Under the pieces are notes generated by a model, which had not been told where the DNA came from, searched no databases, and saw nothing but the letters and a program-made list of their open reading frames with translations. This document shows positions 20,597 through 31,688 of a stretch of 64,000 nucleotides of DNA, in pieces (position 1 is the first letter of the stretch; every line of letters begins with the position of its first letter). The stretch is from Azospirillum thermophilum (GTDB lineage: Bacteria > Pseudomonadota > Alphaproteobacteria > Azospirillales > Azospirillaceae): the NCBI RefSeq assembly GCF_003130795.1, contig NZ_CP029353.1:248001-312000 (forward strand), in the 5' to 3' direction. A program made the position numbers and the translations under genes.

Positions 20597-23173
20597 ATGA
20601 GCTCCCTTGCCGACTCCGCGGCAGGATCCCGGGCGGGGTCGCTGGCGCTGGCGCTCCGTCTGGCGCGGCGGGAGCTGCGCGGCGGGCTGAAGGGGTTCTG
20701 GATCTTCCTGTCCTGCCTGGCGCTCGGCGTCGCGGCCATCGCCGCGGTCCAGTCGGTGTCGCGCAGCATCCTCGACGGCCTCGCAGGCGACGGCCGGGCG
20801 ATCCTCGGCGGCGACGTGGCGATCCGCCAGCTCTACACGCCGCCCAATCCCGAGCAGCGCGCCTTCCTGGTCTCGTCGGGCCGGCTGTCGCAGTCGGTCG
20901 AGATGCGCGCCATGGCCCGCGCCCCGGATCAGGCGGGAGGCGGCGAGGCGCGCTCCTCCCTGGTCGAGCTGAAGGCGGTCGACGATCCTTACCCGCTCTA
21001 CGGCGACCTGACGCTGCGCGACGGCGGCAGCCTGCGCGACGCGCTCGCGCTGCGCGACGGGCGCTGGGGCGCGGTGGTCGAGGACGGCGTGCTCGACCGT
21101 CTCGGGCTGAAGCTTGGCGACACGGTCCTCGTCGGCGACGGTGCCTTCACGCTGCGCGGCGTCATCAGGCGCGAGCCGGACCGCGCCTCCTCCAACGCCT
21201 TCTCGCTCGGGCCGCGGCTGATGGTGGCGCTGGGGTCCATGGAGGCCACCGGGCTGCTGCAGCCGGGCAGCCTCGCCTACTGGAACAGCAAGGTCGCCCT
21301 GCCGTCCGGCAGCGACCCGGCGGCATGGCAGGCGGCGCTGAAGGAGCGGTTTCCCGACGCGCCGTGGCGGGTGCGCGACTATACCAACGCCTCCCCGCAG
21401 GTGGAGCGCTTCATCGGGCGGATGACGCTGTTCCTGACCCTGGTCGGCCTGACCGCCCTGCTGGTCGGCGGGGTCGGGGTGGGCAATGCCGTGCGCAGCC
21501 ATCTCGACGGCCGCGCCCGCACCATCGCCATCCTGAAATGCGTCGGGGCGCCGGGCGGCCTCGTCTTCCAGCTCTATCTGGCGCAGATCCTGATCCTGGC
21601 GGCGCTCGGCATCGCCGTCGGGCTGGCGCTGGGGGCGCTGGCGCCGCTCGCCTTCGGGCGGCTGCTGGAGGATCTCCTGCCGGTGACCGCCCGCATCGGC
21701 GTCTATCCCGGCGCGCTGGCCGTCGCGGCGGTCTATGGCGTCCTGACGGCGCTGACCTTCTCGCTGTGGCCGCTCGGCCGCGCGCGGGAGGTGCCGGCCG
21801 GCGCCCTCTTCCGCGACGTGATCTCCCCGGCCGGCGGCCGGCCGCGCTATCCTTACCTGATCGCCATGGCGCTGGTCGCCGCGGCGCTCGCCGCGCTGGC
21901 GGTGGCGACGGCGCAGAACAAGCTGTTCGCCGGCTGGTTCGTCGCCGGCTCCATCGCCAGCTTCCTCGCCTTCCGTGGGGCGGCGTCGCTGGTGATCGCC
22001 GGCGCCGCGCGGGTCGGACGGCCGCGCCGGCCCGGGCTGCGGCTGGCGCTGGCGAACCTGCACCGGCCGGGCAACCCGACCGGGCCGGTCGTGCTGTCGC
22101 TCGGCCTCGGCCTGACGGTGCTGGTCGCCATCGCGCTGGTCGAGGGCAACTTCTCCCGCCGGGTGACCGAGACGATCCCCAAGGACGCGCCGGCCTTCTT
22201 CTTCGTGGACGTCCAGCCCGACCAGCGCGACACCCTGCGCGAGCTGGTGGCCGGGGTGCCCGGCACCGGCGGGTTCGAGGCGGTGCCGAGCCTGCGCGGC
22301 CGCATCGAGAGCGTGAACGGCACGCCGGCGGAACAGGCGCTGAAGAGCCCCGACCAGGAGTGGATCCTGTCGGGCGACCGCGGCGTCACCTACTCGGCCG
22401 GCCTGCCGCGGCAGTCGACCGTGGTGGCCGGCTCCTGGTGGCCGGCGGACTATGCCGGGCCGCCGCTCGTCTCGATCCACCAGAGCGTCGCCGACGCCTT
22501 CGGGATCGGCCCGGGCGCCAGGCTCGGCGTCAACATCCTCGGCCGCACCATCACGGCGGAGGTCGCCAACGTCCGCGCCGCCGACTTCACCACCCTGTCG
22601 ATCAACTTCGTCATGGTCTTCGCCCCCGGCACGCTGGAGCGGGCGCCGCAGACCTGGATCGCCACCGTCCGCGCCACGCCCGAGGCGGAGGCGGCGGTGC
22701 AGCGCGCGGTGCTGCAGCGCTTCCCGAACGTGACGATGGTGCGGGTTCGCGACGCGCTGGACACCGTCAACACCATGCTGGCCGACATCGGGACCGCGGT
22801 GCGGGTCACCGCCGCCATCACGCTCGCCGCCGGCATGCTGGTGCTGGCCGGGGCGGTCGCCGCCGGCCACCGCCGCCGGGTCTACGACGCCGTGGTTCTG
22901 AAGGTGCTGGGGGCGACGCGGGGCGACGTGCTGCGCGCCTTCCTGCTGGAATACGGGCTGCTCGGGCTGGTCACGGCGGCCATCGCCGGGGTGATCGGGA
23001 CGCTGACCGCCTGGGCGGTGCTGCGCTTCCTGATGCATTGGGACTGGGTGTTCCTGCCCTCGGCGGTGCTGTCGACGGCGCTGCTCAGCACCGCGGTCAC
23101 GCTGGCCTTCGGCTTCTACGGCACCTGGCGGGCGCTCGGCCAGCCGTCGGCCCCGCTGTTGCGCAACGAGTAG
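20597..23173 (+). CDS. ybbP: FtsX-like ABC permease, YbbP type
   Basis: Large inner-membrane permease, 858 residues, with two FtsX domains. Hydrophobic spans lie near 30-50 ([18 protein letters not shown]), three near 275-380, a mid pair near 415-460, one near 495-515, and three at the C-terminus ([19 protein letters not shown] onward). A large periplasmic domain follows the first span and a second lies near 530-730. This 10-span, double-FtsX layout is the YbbP family and differs from LolC/E. Translationally coupled to the ATPase. Cargo unknown; the adjacent esterase suggests lipid or lipoprotein handling. Confidence 0.93.
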   Translation: MSSLADSAAGSRAGSLALALRLARRELRGGLKGFWIFLSCLALGVAAIAAVQSVSRSILDGLAGDGRAILGGDVAIRQLYTPPNPEQRAFLVSSGRLSQSVEMRAMARAPDQAGGGEARSSLVELKAVDDPYPLYGDLTLRDGGSLRDALALRDGRWGAVVEDGVLDRLGLKLGDTVLVGDGAFTLRGVIRREPDRASSNAFSLGPRLMVALGSMEATGLLQPGSLAYWNSKVALPSGSDPAAWQAALKERFPDAPWRVRDYTNASPQVERFIGRMTLFLTLVGLTALLVGGVGVGNAVRSHLDGRARTIAILKCVGAPGGLVFQLYLAQILILAALGIAVGLALGALAPLAFGRLLEDLLPVTARIGVYPGALAVAAVYGVLTALTFSLWPLGRAREVPAGALFRDVISPAGGRPRYPYLIAMALVAAALAALAVATAQNKLFAGWFVAGSIASFLAFRGAASLVIAGAARVGRPRRPGLRLALANLHRPGNPTGPVVLSLGLGLTVLVAIALVEGNFSRRVTETIPKDAPAFFFVDVQPDQRDTLRELVAGVPGTGGFEAVPSLRGRIESVNGTPAEQALKSPDQEWILSGDRGVTYSAGLPRQSTVVAGSWWPADYAGPPLVSIHQSVADAFGIGPGARLGVNILGRTITAEVANVRAADFTTLSINFVMVFAPGTLERAPQTWIATVRATPEAEAAVQRAVLQRFPNVTMVRVRDALDTVNTMLADIGTAVRVTAAITLAAGMLVLAGAVAAGHRRRVYDAVVLKVLGATRGDVLRAFLLEYGLLGLVTAAIAGVIGTLTAWAVLRFLMHWDWVFLPSAVLSTALLSTAVTLAFGFYGTWRALGQPSAPLLRNE

Positions 23174-23198
23174 CGGGACAAGGCGGGCACCGTGCATG

Positions 23199-23242
23199 AT
23201 CGGAAGATGAAACCTTTGTCATGCAACGGCTTCGCTTCCGAT
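23199..23242. repeat. Inverted repeat between ybbP and Bax-inhibitor gene
   Basis: Exact 8-bp arms ATCGGAAG (23199-23206) and CTTCCGAT (23235-23242) separated by 28 bases. It may end the ybbP transcript or be an operator for the downstream gene; there is no T-run. Confidence 0.4.
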
Positions 23243-23318
23243 TCCTGTTGATCAGCATAGCTGCCTCGCCAATATGACAGGGCAACGGGAATTACCATTT
23301 CCATCCGAGGGTACGACC

Positions 23319-24041
23319 ATGGCTGACCCGACCTTTAACCGATACGCGACCGCGGGCCGCGCGATAGATCGGGGCTACTTCGACGAAGGCCTGCGGCAGC
23401 ACATGCTGCGTGTTTACAATTACATGGGTGTTGGTCTGGCGGTGACGGGCCTGATCGCCTTTCTCGTCTCGACCAGCCCCGCCCTGATGGCCACCATCTT
23501 CGGCACGCCGCTGAAGTGGGTGGTGATGCTGGCCCCGCTCGCCTTCATCATGGTGCTGTCCTTCGGGATCAACCGCCTGTCCTTCGCGTCGGCCCAGATG
23601 GTCTTCTGGACCTACTGCGGCGCGATGGGCCTGTCGATGGCGTCGATCTTCCTGGTCTTCACCGGGGCGTCGATCGCGCTGACCTTCTTCGTCACGGCGG
23701 CCACCTTCCTGGCGATGAGCCTCTACGGCTACACCACGAAGGCCGACCTGTCGAAGATGGGCTCGTTCCTGATGATGGGCGTGATCGGCATCGTGATCGC
23801 CAGCCTGGCGAACATCTTCTTCCAGTCGCCGGCTCTGCACTTCGCGATCTCGATCATCGGCGTGCTGGTCTTCACCGGCCTGACCGCCTATGACACCCAG
23901 CGCATCAAGGAAGAGTATGCCGAGGGCTACGACCACGAGACCAGCGGCAAGCTGGCCCTGATGGGCGCCCTGACGCTGTACCTGGACTTCGTCAACCTCT
24001 TCCAGTTCCTGCTGCAGTTCCTGGGCCAGCGCGACGACTGA
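23319..24041 (+). CDS. Bax inhibitor-1 / YccA family membrane protein
   Basis: Seven-helix inner-membrane protein of the BI-1 (TMBIM) family, 240 residues; relatives are pH-gated calcium leak channels or FtsH modulators. The conserved features are the N-terminal RAIDRGYFDEGLRQHMLRVYNYM, hydrophobic helices throughout, LTAYDTQRIKEEY with the di-Asp sensor region, and LYLDFVNLFQFLLQFLG at the end. ATG 23319 follows CGAGGG. It is monocistronic with a very strong terminator, behind which a group IIC intron has inserted. Physiological role here is unknown. Confidence 0.94.
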   Translation: MADPTFNRYATAGRAIDRGYFDEGLRQHMLRVYNYMGVGLAVTGLIAFLVSTSPALMATIFGTPLKWVVMLAPLAFIMVLSFGINRLSFASAQMVFWTYCGAMGLSMASIFLVFTGASIALTFFVTAATFLAMSLYGYTTKADLSKMGSFLMMGVIGIVIASLANIFFQSPALHFAISIIGVLVFTGLTAYDTQRIKEEYAEGYDHETSGKLALMGALTLYLDFVNLFQFLLQFLGQRDD

Positions 24042-24070
24042 CCCTCGTCCCGCTCCCGCCGGAACACCGG

Positions 24071-24107
24071 ACCGCCCGGAGGCACCCGCCTCCGGGCGGT
24101 TTTCTTT
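24071..24107 (+). terminator. Strong intrinsic terminator of the Bax-inhibitor gene
   Basis: Perfect 13-bp stem (24071-24083 with 24088-24100), ACCC loop, then TTTTCTTT. The last base of the T-rich tail abuts the 5' end of the group II intron. Confidence 0.95.
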
Positions 24108-24495
24108 GTGCGCCCAGCATGGGCGCGTTCTTGAGGGTGTAAGTCCCTCCGTAAGCTGGTCACGGCGAACGAAGAGAAGCGCAACTGCGGAAGGGCAACC
24201 GACCGTGGGAAGGAAGCGTGGATCGCAGCTGCGGGCCGATGAACAAGAACCGGATATGAGGCGGTGCCGACCAGGGCGAGCGGGCATGGAACCGCGAAGC
24301 TCTTGTGACCAAGGGTCGGTGGCGTAAATCCGGCGGTCGTGCAGCGAAGGAACGCGTTCTTACCTGGGGAGATCCCGCCTTGCGCCTGAAAGGGCGACGG
24401 CGTCGAGCCGGAGCGGGAAGTCAGCAGAGGCCATAGTAGGCGAGGCGCGAGCCGGACCGAAGGGCCGAACGAGGGAGAATGGAGTCCACCCGACG

Positions 24496-25860
24496 ATGCG
24501 TGAGGCCATGCGTCAGATGCCGGAGCGATCCGGGAGGCGGGAGAGGAGGACGGGTGAAGCCCGTCCGGAGGCCCGTCGTGACGAAGCCGAGCGCCCGCGC
24601 CGGGACACGGACGCCATGGGGCCGGGGCTGCTGGATGCGGTCCTGGCGCGAGAGAACCTTCTGCGAGCGTTGAGGAAGGTGCGGGCCAACGGGGGTGCAG
24701 CGGGAGTGGACGGCCTGGACATCGACCAGACCGCCGCACTGCTGAAGAGCCGCTGGCCGGCGATCCGCGACAGCCTGCGGGAGGGGACGTACCGGCCGCA
24801 GCCGGTGCGTCGCGTGATGATCCCGAAACCTGGGGGTGGCGAGCGCGAACTCGGCATTCCCTCGGTGACGGACCGCCTGATCCAACAGGCGATGCTGCAA
24901 GTTCTCCAGCCGATCCTCGATCCCGGCTTCAGCGACCACAGTTACGGCTTCCGTCCCGGCCGGAGTGCGCACGACGCCGTCCTTGCGGCGCAAAACTTCG
25001 TGCAGTCCGGCCGGCGGATCGTCGTGGATGTGGACCTGGAGAAGTTCTTCGACCGGATCGACCATGACCTTCTGATCGACCGTCTGTCCAAGAGGGTCCC
25101 GGACCCGGCCATCATCCGGCTGGTGCGGGCCTACCTGGATGCCGGCGTCATGGAGGACGATGGGGCGGTCGCACGGCGTCGGACGGGTTCCCCGCAAGGG
25201 GGACCGCTGTCGCCGCTGCTGGCCAATCTGATCCTGGACGAGGTGGACAAGGAACTGGAACGCCGGGGCCATGCCTTCTGCCGCTACGCCGACGACTGCA
25301 ACGTCTATGTGCGGTCGCGTCGGGCGGGAGAGCGGGTGATGGCCCTGCTGCGGCGCCTCCATGGCCGGTTGCACCTGACGGTGAACGAAGCCAAGAGCGC
25401 CGTGGCCCCCGTCTTCGGCCGCAAATTCCTCGGCTATGCCTTCTGGGCCGGACCGAAGGGAGAGGTCAGGCGGAGGGTCGCCGACAAGGCGATCACGGCG
25501 TTCAAGGACCACATCCGCGACCTGACGCCCCGGCTGACGGGACGGTCGATGGCCGCGGTGGTGGCGAGGCTGCGCGATTTCCTGCTGGGCTGGAAAGCCT
25601 ACTTCCGACTGGCGCAAACTCCAAAGGTCCGGCGAACGCTGGACGAATGGATACGCCACCGGCTGCGGGCCATTCAGCTCAAGCAGTGGAAGCGGGGGAA
25701 GACCATCTTCCGGGAACTGACGGCCAGAGGGGCCAAGCCCGCCGTCGCCCAACAAATCGCGGCCAATGGCCGACGCTGGTGGGGCAACAGCGGCAAGCTT
25801 CTCAATGCAGTCCTCACCATCAAATGGGCAGACCAACTCGGACTGCCCAGGTTCGCATGA
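24496..25860 (+). CDS. ltrA: Group II intron reverse transcriptase/maturase
   Basis: Intron-encoded protein of 454 residues. The RT domain shows RELGIPSVTDRLIQQAMLQVL, YGFRPGRSAHDAV, the SPQGGPLSPLLANL block and the catalytic CRYADDCNVYV. The maturase X domain lies in the region FLLGWKAYFRLAQTPKVRRTLDEWIRHRLR. There is no HNH endonuclease domain, as expected in class C introns. Several in-frame ATGs (24496, 24508, 24520) make the exact start uncertain; the conserved core begins near residue 45. It is complete and without frameshift. Confidence 0.95.
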   Translation: MREAMRQMPERSGRRERRTGEARPEARRDEAERPRRDTDAMGPGLLDAVLARENLLRALRKVRANGGAAGVDGLDIDQTAALLKSRWPAIRDSLREGTYRPQPVRRVMIPKPGGGERELGIPSVTDRLIQQAMLQVLQPILDPGFSDHSYGFRPGRSAHDAVLAAQNFVQSGRRIVVDVDLEKFFDRIDHDLLIDRLSKRVPDPAIIRLVRAYLDAGVMEDDGAVARRRTGSPQGGPLSPLLANLILDEVDKELERRGHAFCRYADDCNVYVRSRRAGERVMALLRRLHGRLHLTVNEAKSAVAPVFGRKFLGYAFWAGPKGEVRRRVADKAITAFKDHIRDLTPRLTGRSMAAVVARLRDFLLGWKAYFRLAQTPKVRRTLDEWIRHRLRAIQLKQWKRGKTIFRELTARGAKPAVAQQIAANGRRWWGNSGKLLNAVLTIKWADQLGLPRFA

Positions 25861-25872
25861 CCTCAATCCCCC

Positions 25873-25908
25873 GAACCGCCCGGTGCGGACCCGCATGCCG
25901 GGTGGTGT
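25873..25908 (+). ncRNA. Domain V of the group IIC intron
   Basis: The lower stem ACCGCCCGG pairs with CCGGGTGGT and the upper stem GCGG pairs with CCGC, with the catalytic CGC triad near the 5' side. It begins 13 bases after the maturase stop codon, as is usual. A domain VI-like hairpin with a candidate branch adenosine follows. Confidence 0.85.
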
Positions 25909-25948
25909 GGCAGGGGTGCGACCTTCTCGGGTCGCCCCCTATGCCGAT

Positions 25949-26204
25949 TCGGCGGATGCCGCTGGCCGCGCCGGTTGCAGAAGCCGGCGGCCGATCGACG
26001 GGGATGGGTCCGATCCCGGCGGTCCGGAAGCGCGGGCAGCAGCCTGAGCGTCTGCAGCGGCAGGATCAGGAGAATGAGGATCCTGTCCATCCTCTTTGCC
26101 CTCCGTACGCGGCGGGGCGGTGGACCATCCACCACCCGTCCGCACGGGCGGGTGTAGCCCGGCAGGGGAAGATGGCCGGCGGGCAAGACCGCGCGGTTGC
26201 CCGG
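25949..26204. other. Region between intron 3' end and cyclase gene
   Basis: This 256-bp stretch is the presumed 3' flank of the insertion site. I see no gene, no second intron boundary and no target duplication (class C introns make none). It joins the convergent membrane cyclase gene. Confidence 0.5.
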
Positions 26205-27350
26205 TCAGGCGGCCGGCTTGCAGCAGGTGCCGCTGCTGACGACCCTGTCCTTGCCCGACTGCTTGGCGTGGTACATGCGGTGGTCGGCCAGCTCCACCAG
26301 CGCCTCCCAGCTCTGCGGCCGGTCGGTCAGCACCTCCGCCACGCCGATGCTGGCGGTCTGCGGCAGGCCGTCGGGGCGTACCCCCAGCCCGTTGCGGCGC
26401 AGCCGTTCCACGGCGATCACCGCCCCGTCGCGCGGGGTGTTGGGCATGATGACCAGGAACTCCTCGCCGCCCCAGCGCACCATCACGTCGGACTGGCGCA
26501 GCATGGCCCGCACCGCGTCGGCCGCCCGGCGCAGGACGCGGTCGCCCTCGTCATGGCCGAAGCGGTCGTTGACGGCCTTGAAGTTGTCGAGGTCGACGAA
26601 GGCGACCGACAGCGGCTGGTCCGACCGCTGGGCGTGGGCGAACTGCAGCTTCAGCAGCTCGTCCCCGACCCGGCGGGAGAAGGCGCCGGTCAGCATGTCA
26701 TGGGTCGCCTGATCCAGCAGCGCCGTCATGAAGTGGAGCTGGCTCATCGCCGCCAGGGTCGCCACCACGGCGATCAGGGCGAGCAGCCACAGGGCGCTGA
26801 GGTAGGAGGGGAAGGGCAGGATCAGCGAGCCGTACATGCCCGCCGCCAGATGCGCGGCCAGCATGGGCAGGGCGAAGATCGCGCCTTCCACCGCCGTCAG
26901 GGGGAAGACGCTGAGCCCGGCGATCATCACGAAGGGCAGATAGCCGTAGCCGGCGACCACCGCCTCCGCCAGATCGTTGTGGCCCTGCCCGTAGAGCAGG
27001 GGATGCGACAGGATGAAGAACAGCGTCGGGATGGCGAACAGCAGGCACAGCCGGCGCCAGGCGGCGGGAAGATCCTCGCAGGGGCGCCGGTCGAAGGCCA
27101 GCATCAGGAAGGCGGCGCTGGCGCCCAGCCGGAGGCTGGCGAGCTTCGCCCACAGGGGCCAGTCGAAGATGGTGAAGTCGATGGCGATCCACAGCGGCGT
27201 CAGCAACCCGAAGACCATGGCGACCATGCGCACGCGGGACTGGATCATCGCGGCCCGGTGCCGGTTCAGGATCGGAGTCTGGCCGAGCGGGATCAGCAGC
27301 CCGCGCAGCTCCTCCGGCGTCATGTCGCCAATGATCAGGGATCGGAACAT
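26205..27350 (-). CDS. Membrane-bound GGDEF diguanylate cyclase
   Basis: About 381 residues. The N-terminal half holds five or six membrane helices (for example VRMVAMVFGLLTPLWIAIDF and YLSALWLLALIAVVATLAAM). The C-terminal GGDEF domain begins at HDMLTGAFSRR and has an intact GGEEF with the RxxD inhibitory site (RQSD) five residues ahead, so it should make c-di-GMP with feedback control. ATG 27350 has GGAG close ahead; 27374 and 27323 are alternatives. The C-terminus ends in a short Cys pair (GTCCKPAA). It is monocistronic, downstream of and convergent with the intron. Confidence 0.88.
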   Translation of the reverse strand: MFRSLIIGDMTPEELRGLLIPLGQTPILNRHRAAMIQSRVRMVAMVFGLLTPLWIAIDFTIFDWPLWAKLASLRLGASAAFLMLAFDRRPCEDLPAAWRRLCLLFAIPTLFFILSHPLLYGQGHNDLAEAVVAGYGYLPFVMIAGLSVFPLTAVEGAIFALPMLAAHLAAGMYGSLILPFPSYLSALWLLALIAVVATLAAMSQLHFMTALLDQATHDMLTGAFSRRVGDELLKLQFAHAQRSDQPLSVAFVDLDNFKAVNDRFGHDEGDRVLRRAADAVRAMLRQSDVMVRWGGEEFLVIMPNTPRDGAVIAVERLRRNGLGVRPDGLPQTASIGVAEVLTDRPQSWEALVELADHRMYHAKQSGKDRVVSSGTCCKPAA

Positions 27351-27460
27351 CGTCTCCGGTGAATACACACGCATCGGCGCGGGGGCAACGTGATTTCCTC
27401 AACGGGATGTGGGTGTTAGGGTCGCACCCTCCCCCGCCGACGGATGCTGCGCCGCACTCG

Positions 27461-27498
27461 CCAAAAGAAAAGGGGGAGCCGCCCCCGCAGCTCCCCCG
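27461..27498 (-). terminator. Intrinsic terminator of dnaJ
   Basis: On the minus strand GGGGGAGC (27490-27497) pairs with GCTCCCCC (27472-27479) across a 10-base loop and runs into CTTTTCTTTTG. It lies about 30 bases past the dnaJ stop. Confidence 0.85.
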
Positions 27499-27529
27499 TC
27501 TCGTGCCAGACCACGCCGGCCGGACCCGG

Positions 27530-28690
27530 TCAGTCCTTCAGATCCTCCCAAAGTTCCTTCACCTTGGCGAAGAAGCCCTCGGACTGCGGATGGGACCCTT
27601 CCTTGCCGGCGGTGTCGAACTCGCGCAGCAGTTCCTGCTGGCGCTTGGTCAGGTTCACCGGGGTCTCCACCACCGCCTGGATGTACATGTCGCCGCGCTG
27701 GGTGCTGCGCAGCACCGACATGCCCTTGGACTTGATGCGGAACTGGTGGCCCGACTGGGTGCCCGGCGGGACCGTCACCTTGGTGCGCGTCCCGTCGATG
27801 GTCGGAACCTCGACCGAGCCGCCCAGCGCCGCGGTGGTCATCGGGATCGGCACCCGGCAATGGATGTTGGCGCCGTCGCGCTGGAAGATCGGGTGCGGGG
27901 CGATCGCCAGGAAGATGTAGAGGTCGCCCGGCGGCGCGCCGCGCAGGCCCGCCTCCCCCTCGCCGGCAAGCCGGATGCGGGTGCCGTCCTCGACGCCCGC
28001 GGGGATGTTGACCTGAAGGGTCTTCTCCTTGCGCAGGCGGCCGGCGCCGCCGCAGCTCTTGCAGGGGTCCTTGATGACGCGGCCCTGGCCGTGGCAGCCG
28101 GGGCAGGTGCGCTCGATGGTGAAGAAGCCCTGCTGGGCGCGCACCTTGCCGTGGCCCTGGCAGGTCGGGCAGGTGACCGGCTGGGTGCCGGCCGCCGCCC
28201 CCGACCCGTTGCAGCTGTCGCACTGGACCGAGGTCGGCACGCGCACCGTGGTCTGCGTGCCCTTGAACGCCTCCTCCAGCGAGATCTCGAGGTTGTAGCG
28301 CAGGTCCTGGCCGCGGCTGGAGGCCCCGCCGCCGCCGCGCCGGCCGCCCATGAACTCGCCGAACATCTCGTCGAAGATGTCGGCGAAGCCGCCGGCCCCG
28401 CCGAAGTCGAAGTTGAAGCCGCCGGCTCCGCCGCCGAAGCCGCCGGCCCCGCCGCCGCGCCCGTTCTCGAAGGCGGCGTGGCCGAAGCGGTCGTAGGCCG
28501 CGCGCTTCTGATCGTCCTTCAGGACGTCATAGGCTTCGCTGATTTCCTTGAACTTCTGCTCGGCGTCCTTGTCACCCTGGTTGCGGTCCGGGTGGTACTT
28601 CATCGCCATCTTGCGGTAAGCCTTCTTCAGCTCGTCCGCGCTGGCGCCCTTCTCCACACCGAGCAGCTCGTAATAATCCTGTTTCGCCAT
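27530..28690 (-). CDS. dnaJ: Chaperone DnaJ (Hsp40)
   Basis: Co-chaperone that loads substrate onto DnaK and stimulates its ATPase. The J domain (1-70) has the HPD motif in [11 protein letters not shown] Gly/Phe-rich linker follows ([18 protein letters not shown]). Four zinc-binding CxxCxGxG repeats are seen: [24 protein letters not shown] and CKSCGGAG. The C-terminal substrate domain is complete; length 386. ATG 28690 is chosen by homology. It lies 153 bases downstream of dnaK on the same strand, with a strong terminator behind it. Confidence 0.97.
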   Translation of the reverse strand: MAKQDYYELLGVEKGASADELKKAYRKMAMKYHPDRNQGDKDAEQKFKEISEAYDVLKDDQKRAAYDRFGHAAFENGRGGGAGGFGGGAGGFNFDFGGAGGFADIFDEMFGEFMGGRRGGGGASSRGQDLRYNLEISLEEAFKGTQTTVRVPTSVQCDSCNGSGAAAGTQPVTCPTCQGHGKVRAQQGFFTIERTCPGCHGQGRVIKDPCKSCGGAGRLRKEKTLQVNIPAGVEDGTRIRLAGEGEAGLRGAPPGDLYIFLAIAPHPIFQRDGANIHCRVPIPMTTAALGGSVEVPTIDGTRTKVTVPPGTQSGHQFRIKSKGMSVLRSTQRGDMYIQAVVETPVNLTKRQQELLREFDTAGKEGSHPQSEGFFAKVKELWEDLKD

Positions 28691-28843
28691 GGGCCCCGAC
28701 CGCCTCACATCGTTCCATCACCAAACGGCCGGCCATTCACGGGCCAACCGGAAACCGCCGCCCGGACAGACCGCCGGCCCGCCGCCGGAACAGGCGACGG
28801 GCCAACGGTCACAGGCACGGAACAGACCCGGACTGGCGTAGCG

Positions 28844-30760
<1,917 letters not shown>

Positions 30761-30867
30761 GTTCAGCCTCTTATGTTCGGCAGATGCGTGGCGGCCCGTC
30801 GCTTCCGGCACCGCCGCGATCCCCATGGGTCGGTGGAACGGTTTGGATGAGAACACGACTGTTGGCG

Positions 30868-30899
30868 CAGATATAGGCGGGCCTGTTTCGGGCTGCAAC
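30868..30899 (-). promoter_or_regulatory. Sigma-32 type heat-shock promoter of dnaK
   Basis: On the minus strand GTTG (30896-30899), an 18-base spacer and CCTATATCTG (30868-30877). The alphaproteobacterial RpoH consensus, as I recall it, is CTTG-N18-CYTATNTNNG; the -10 part is an exact match and the -35 differs in one base. It lies 107-139 bases upstream of the ATG. No CIRCE element is present, so HrcA is unlikely to act here. Confidence 0.65.
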
Positions 30900-31388
30900 G
30901 GCTCCCTGCCCCTTCAACCGGCAAAAGCCGGAAAAGGCATAGGCCGCCCGGCCGGCCGACCGGCCGCCGCGACCCGGCGGACCGCCGGAAGAACTCTCTT
31001 CGAAATGGAATACGGCAGTATGCAGTAGCCCGGCTGTATATACCCGGGTACTCAGCTTGCTTTAGTCGCTTAACCGTTAAGTATACAAGACTATGAACAG
31101 GATGGAGGCGGCAATCCGGTTACCTTAACCTTTCATTAACAAGCAACCGAGTGCATTTATGCAGGGAATCAATTGGCGGTTGCTGTAGCTATTCCTTGTC
31201 ACGAGATTCAATTAGTGAAAACCCGAAAGTTTTATGATATCTCCATTGGGAGTAGGAACGCTCCTGTTGGGCGGCCAAGGCATCCGGCTCCATCCGGCCC
31301 GGTGCTTCGGCCGGCCGGCCGGTCGTGTTCCACCCGGAGTGCCTAGAAGGGGCATCGGGCTCGACCAAGCGTTTCAAGGGGAACCGCG
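30900..31388. other. Intergenic region with AT-rich core
   Basis: With the dnaK leader this makes a 628-bp gap. The segment 31020-31260 is markedly AT-richer than the rest of the window and has repeated TTAAC/GTTAA words, including the dyad CTTAAC-c-GTTAAG (31069-31081). A TTGTCAC lies at about 31196. No gene is supported; it may hold the promoter of the small gene at 31389 or an unannotated RNA. Confidence 0.4.
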
Positions 31389-31592
31389 ATGACGGAAGAT
31401 CGGCGCGACGTGGCTTTAGCGATCAAGTCCTGCCTGGACAGCCTGCAGGACGATGCCGTCCGGTGCCGGCTTGACGATCTGGCGCGGTTCCTCAGCCTCG
31501 CCGCCATGGCCGCGGAAGAGGCGGCGTGCCAGCTCGACACGCGTTCGGTGCATATGAAGGCCCTGATGGCCGGCAGCGCCGGTCACTGCTGA
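31389..31592 (+). CDS. Small hypothetical protein, 67 residues
   Basis: I do not recognise this protein. It has an AAGGGG ribosome site about 9 bases ahead, alphaproteobacterial codon use, and a predominantly helical composition (DVALAIKSCLDSLQDDAV, LDDLARFLSLAAMAAEEAA) with two cysteines in the helical part and one last residue. No signal peptide or membrane helix. An AT-rich region upstream fits a promoter. It could be a small regulatory protein. The gene call itself is moderately sure. Confidence 0.5.
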   Translation: MTEDRRDVALAIKSCLDSLQDDAVRCRLDDLARFLSLAAMAAEEAACQLDTRSVHMKALMAGSAGHC

Positions 31593-31688
31593 TCCGCGTC
31601 CGGATGCGCGGCCCCGTCGGCGGCCCCCGCCGCCGGCTCGGGCAGCGGGCGGCGCCGGGAAGGACCGGGGGCCCGCGTCATCCGGCGA

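Larger units (their letters stand above)
24108..25948 (+). mobile_element. Group IIC intron with intact maturase
   Basis: Self-splicing retroelement of about 1.84 kb. The 5' end GTGCGCCCAGCATGGGCGC and the later segments TAAGTCCC, CTTACCTGGGGAG and GAAGTCAGCAGAGGCCATAGTA closely follow the class C intron of Oceanobacillus as I remember it. Domain V is seen at 25873-25908 and a domain VI-like hairpin at about 25911-25945. The insertion point immediately downstream of an intrinsic terminator is the known class C target preference. The 3' boundary (…CCGAT, about 25948) is inferred from the usual intron end. All parts look undamaged, so it may be active. Confidence 0.9.

Noticed and set aside
20441..23197. 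Long minus-strand frame (over 900 codons) opposite ybbP
   Set aside because: Arg/His/Gln-rich shadow of the permease, no motifs, no ribosome site.
24108..25948. Insertion sequence or retron interpretation of the RT gene
   Set aside because: Group II domain V and conserved intron ends flank the gene, no terminal repeats, no transposase, and the RT has a maturase domain.
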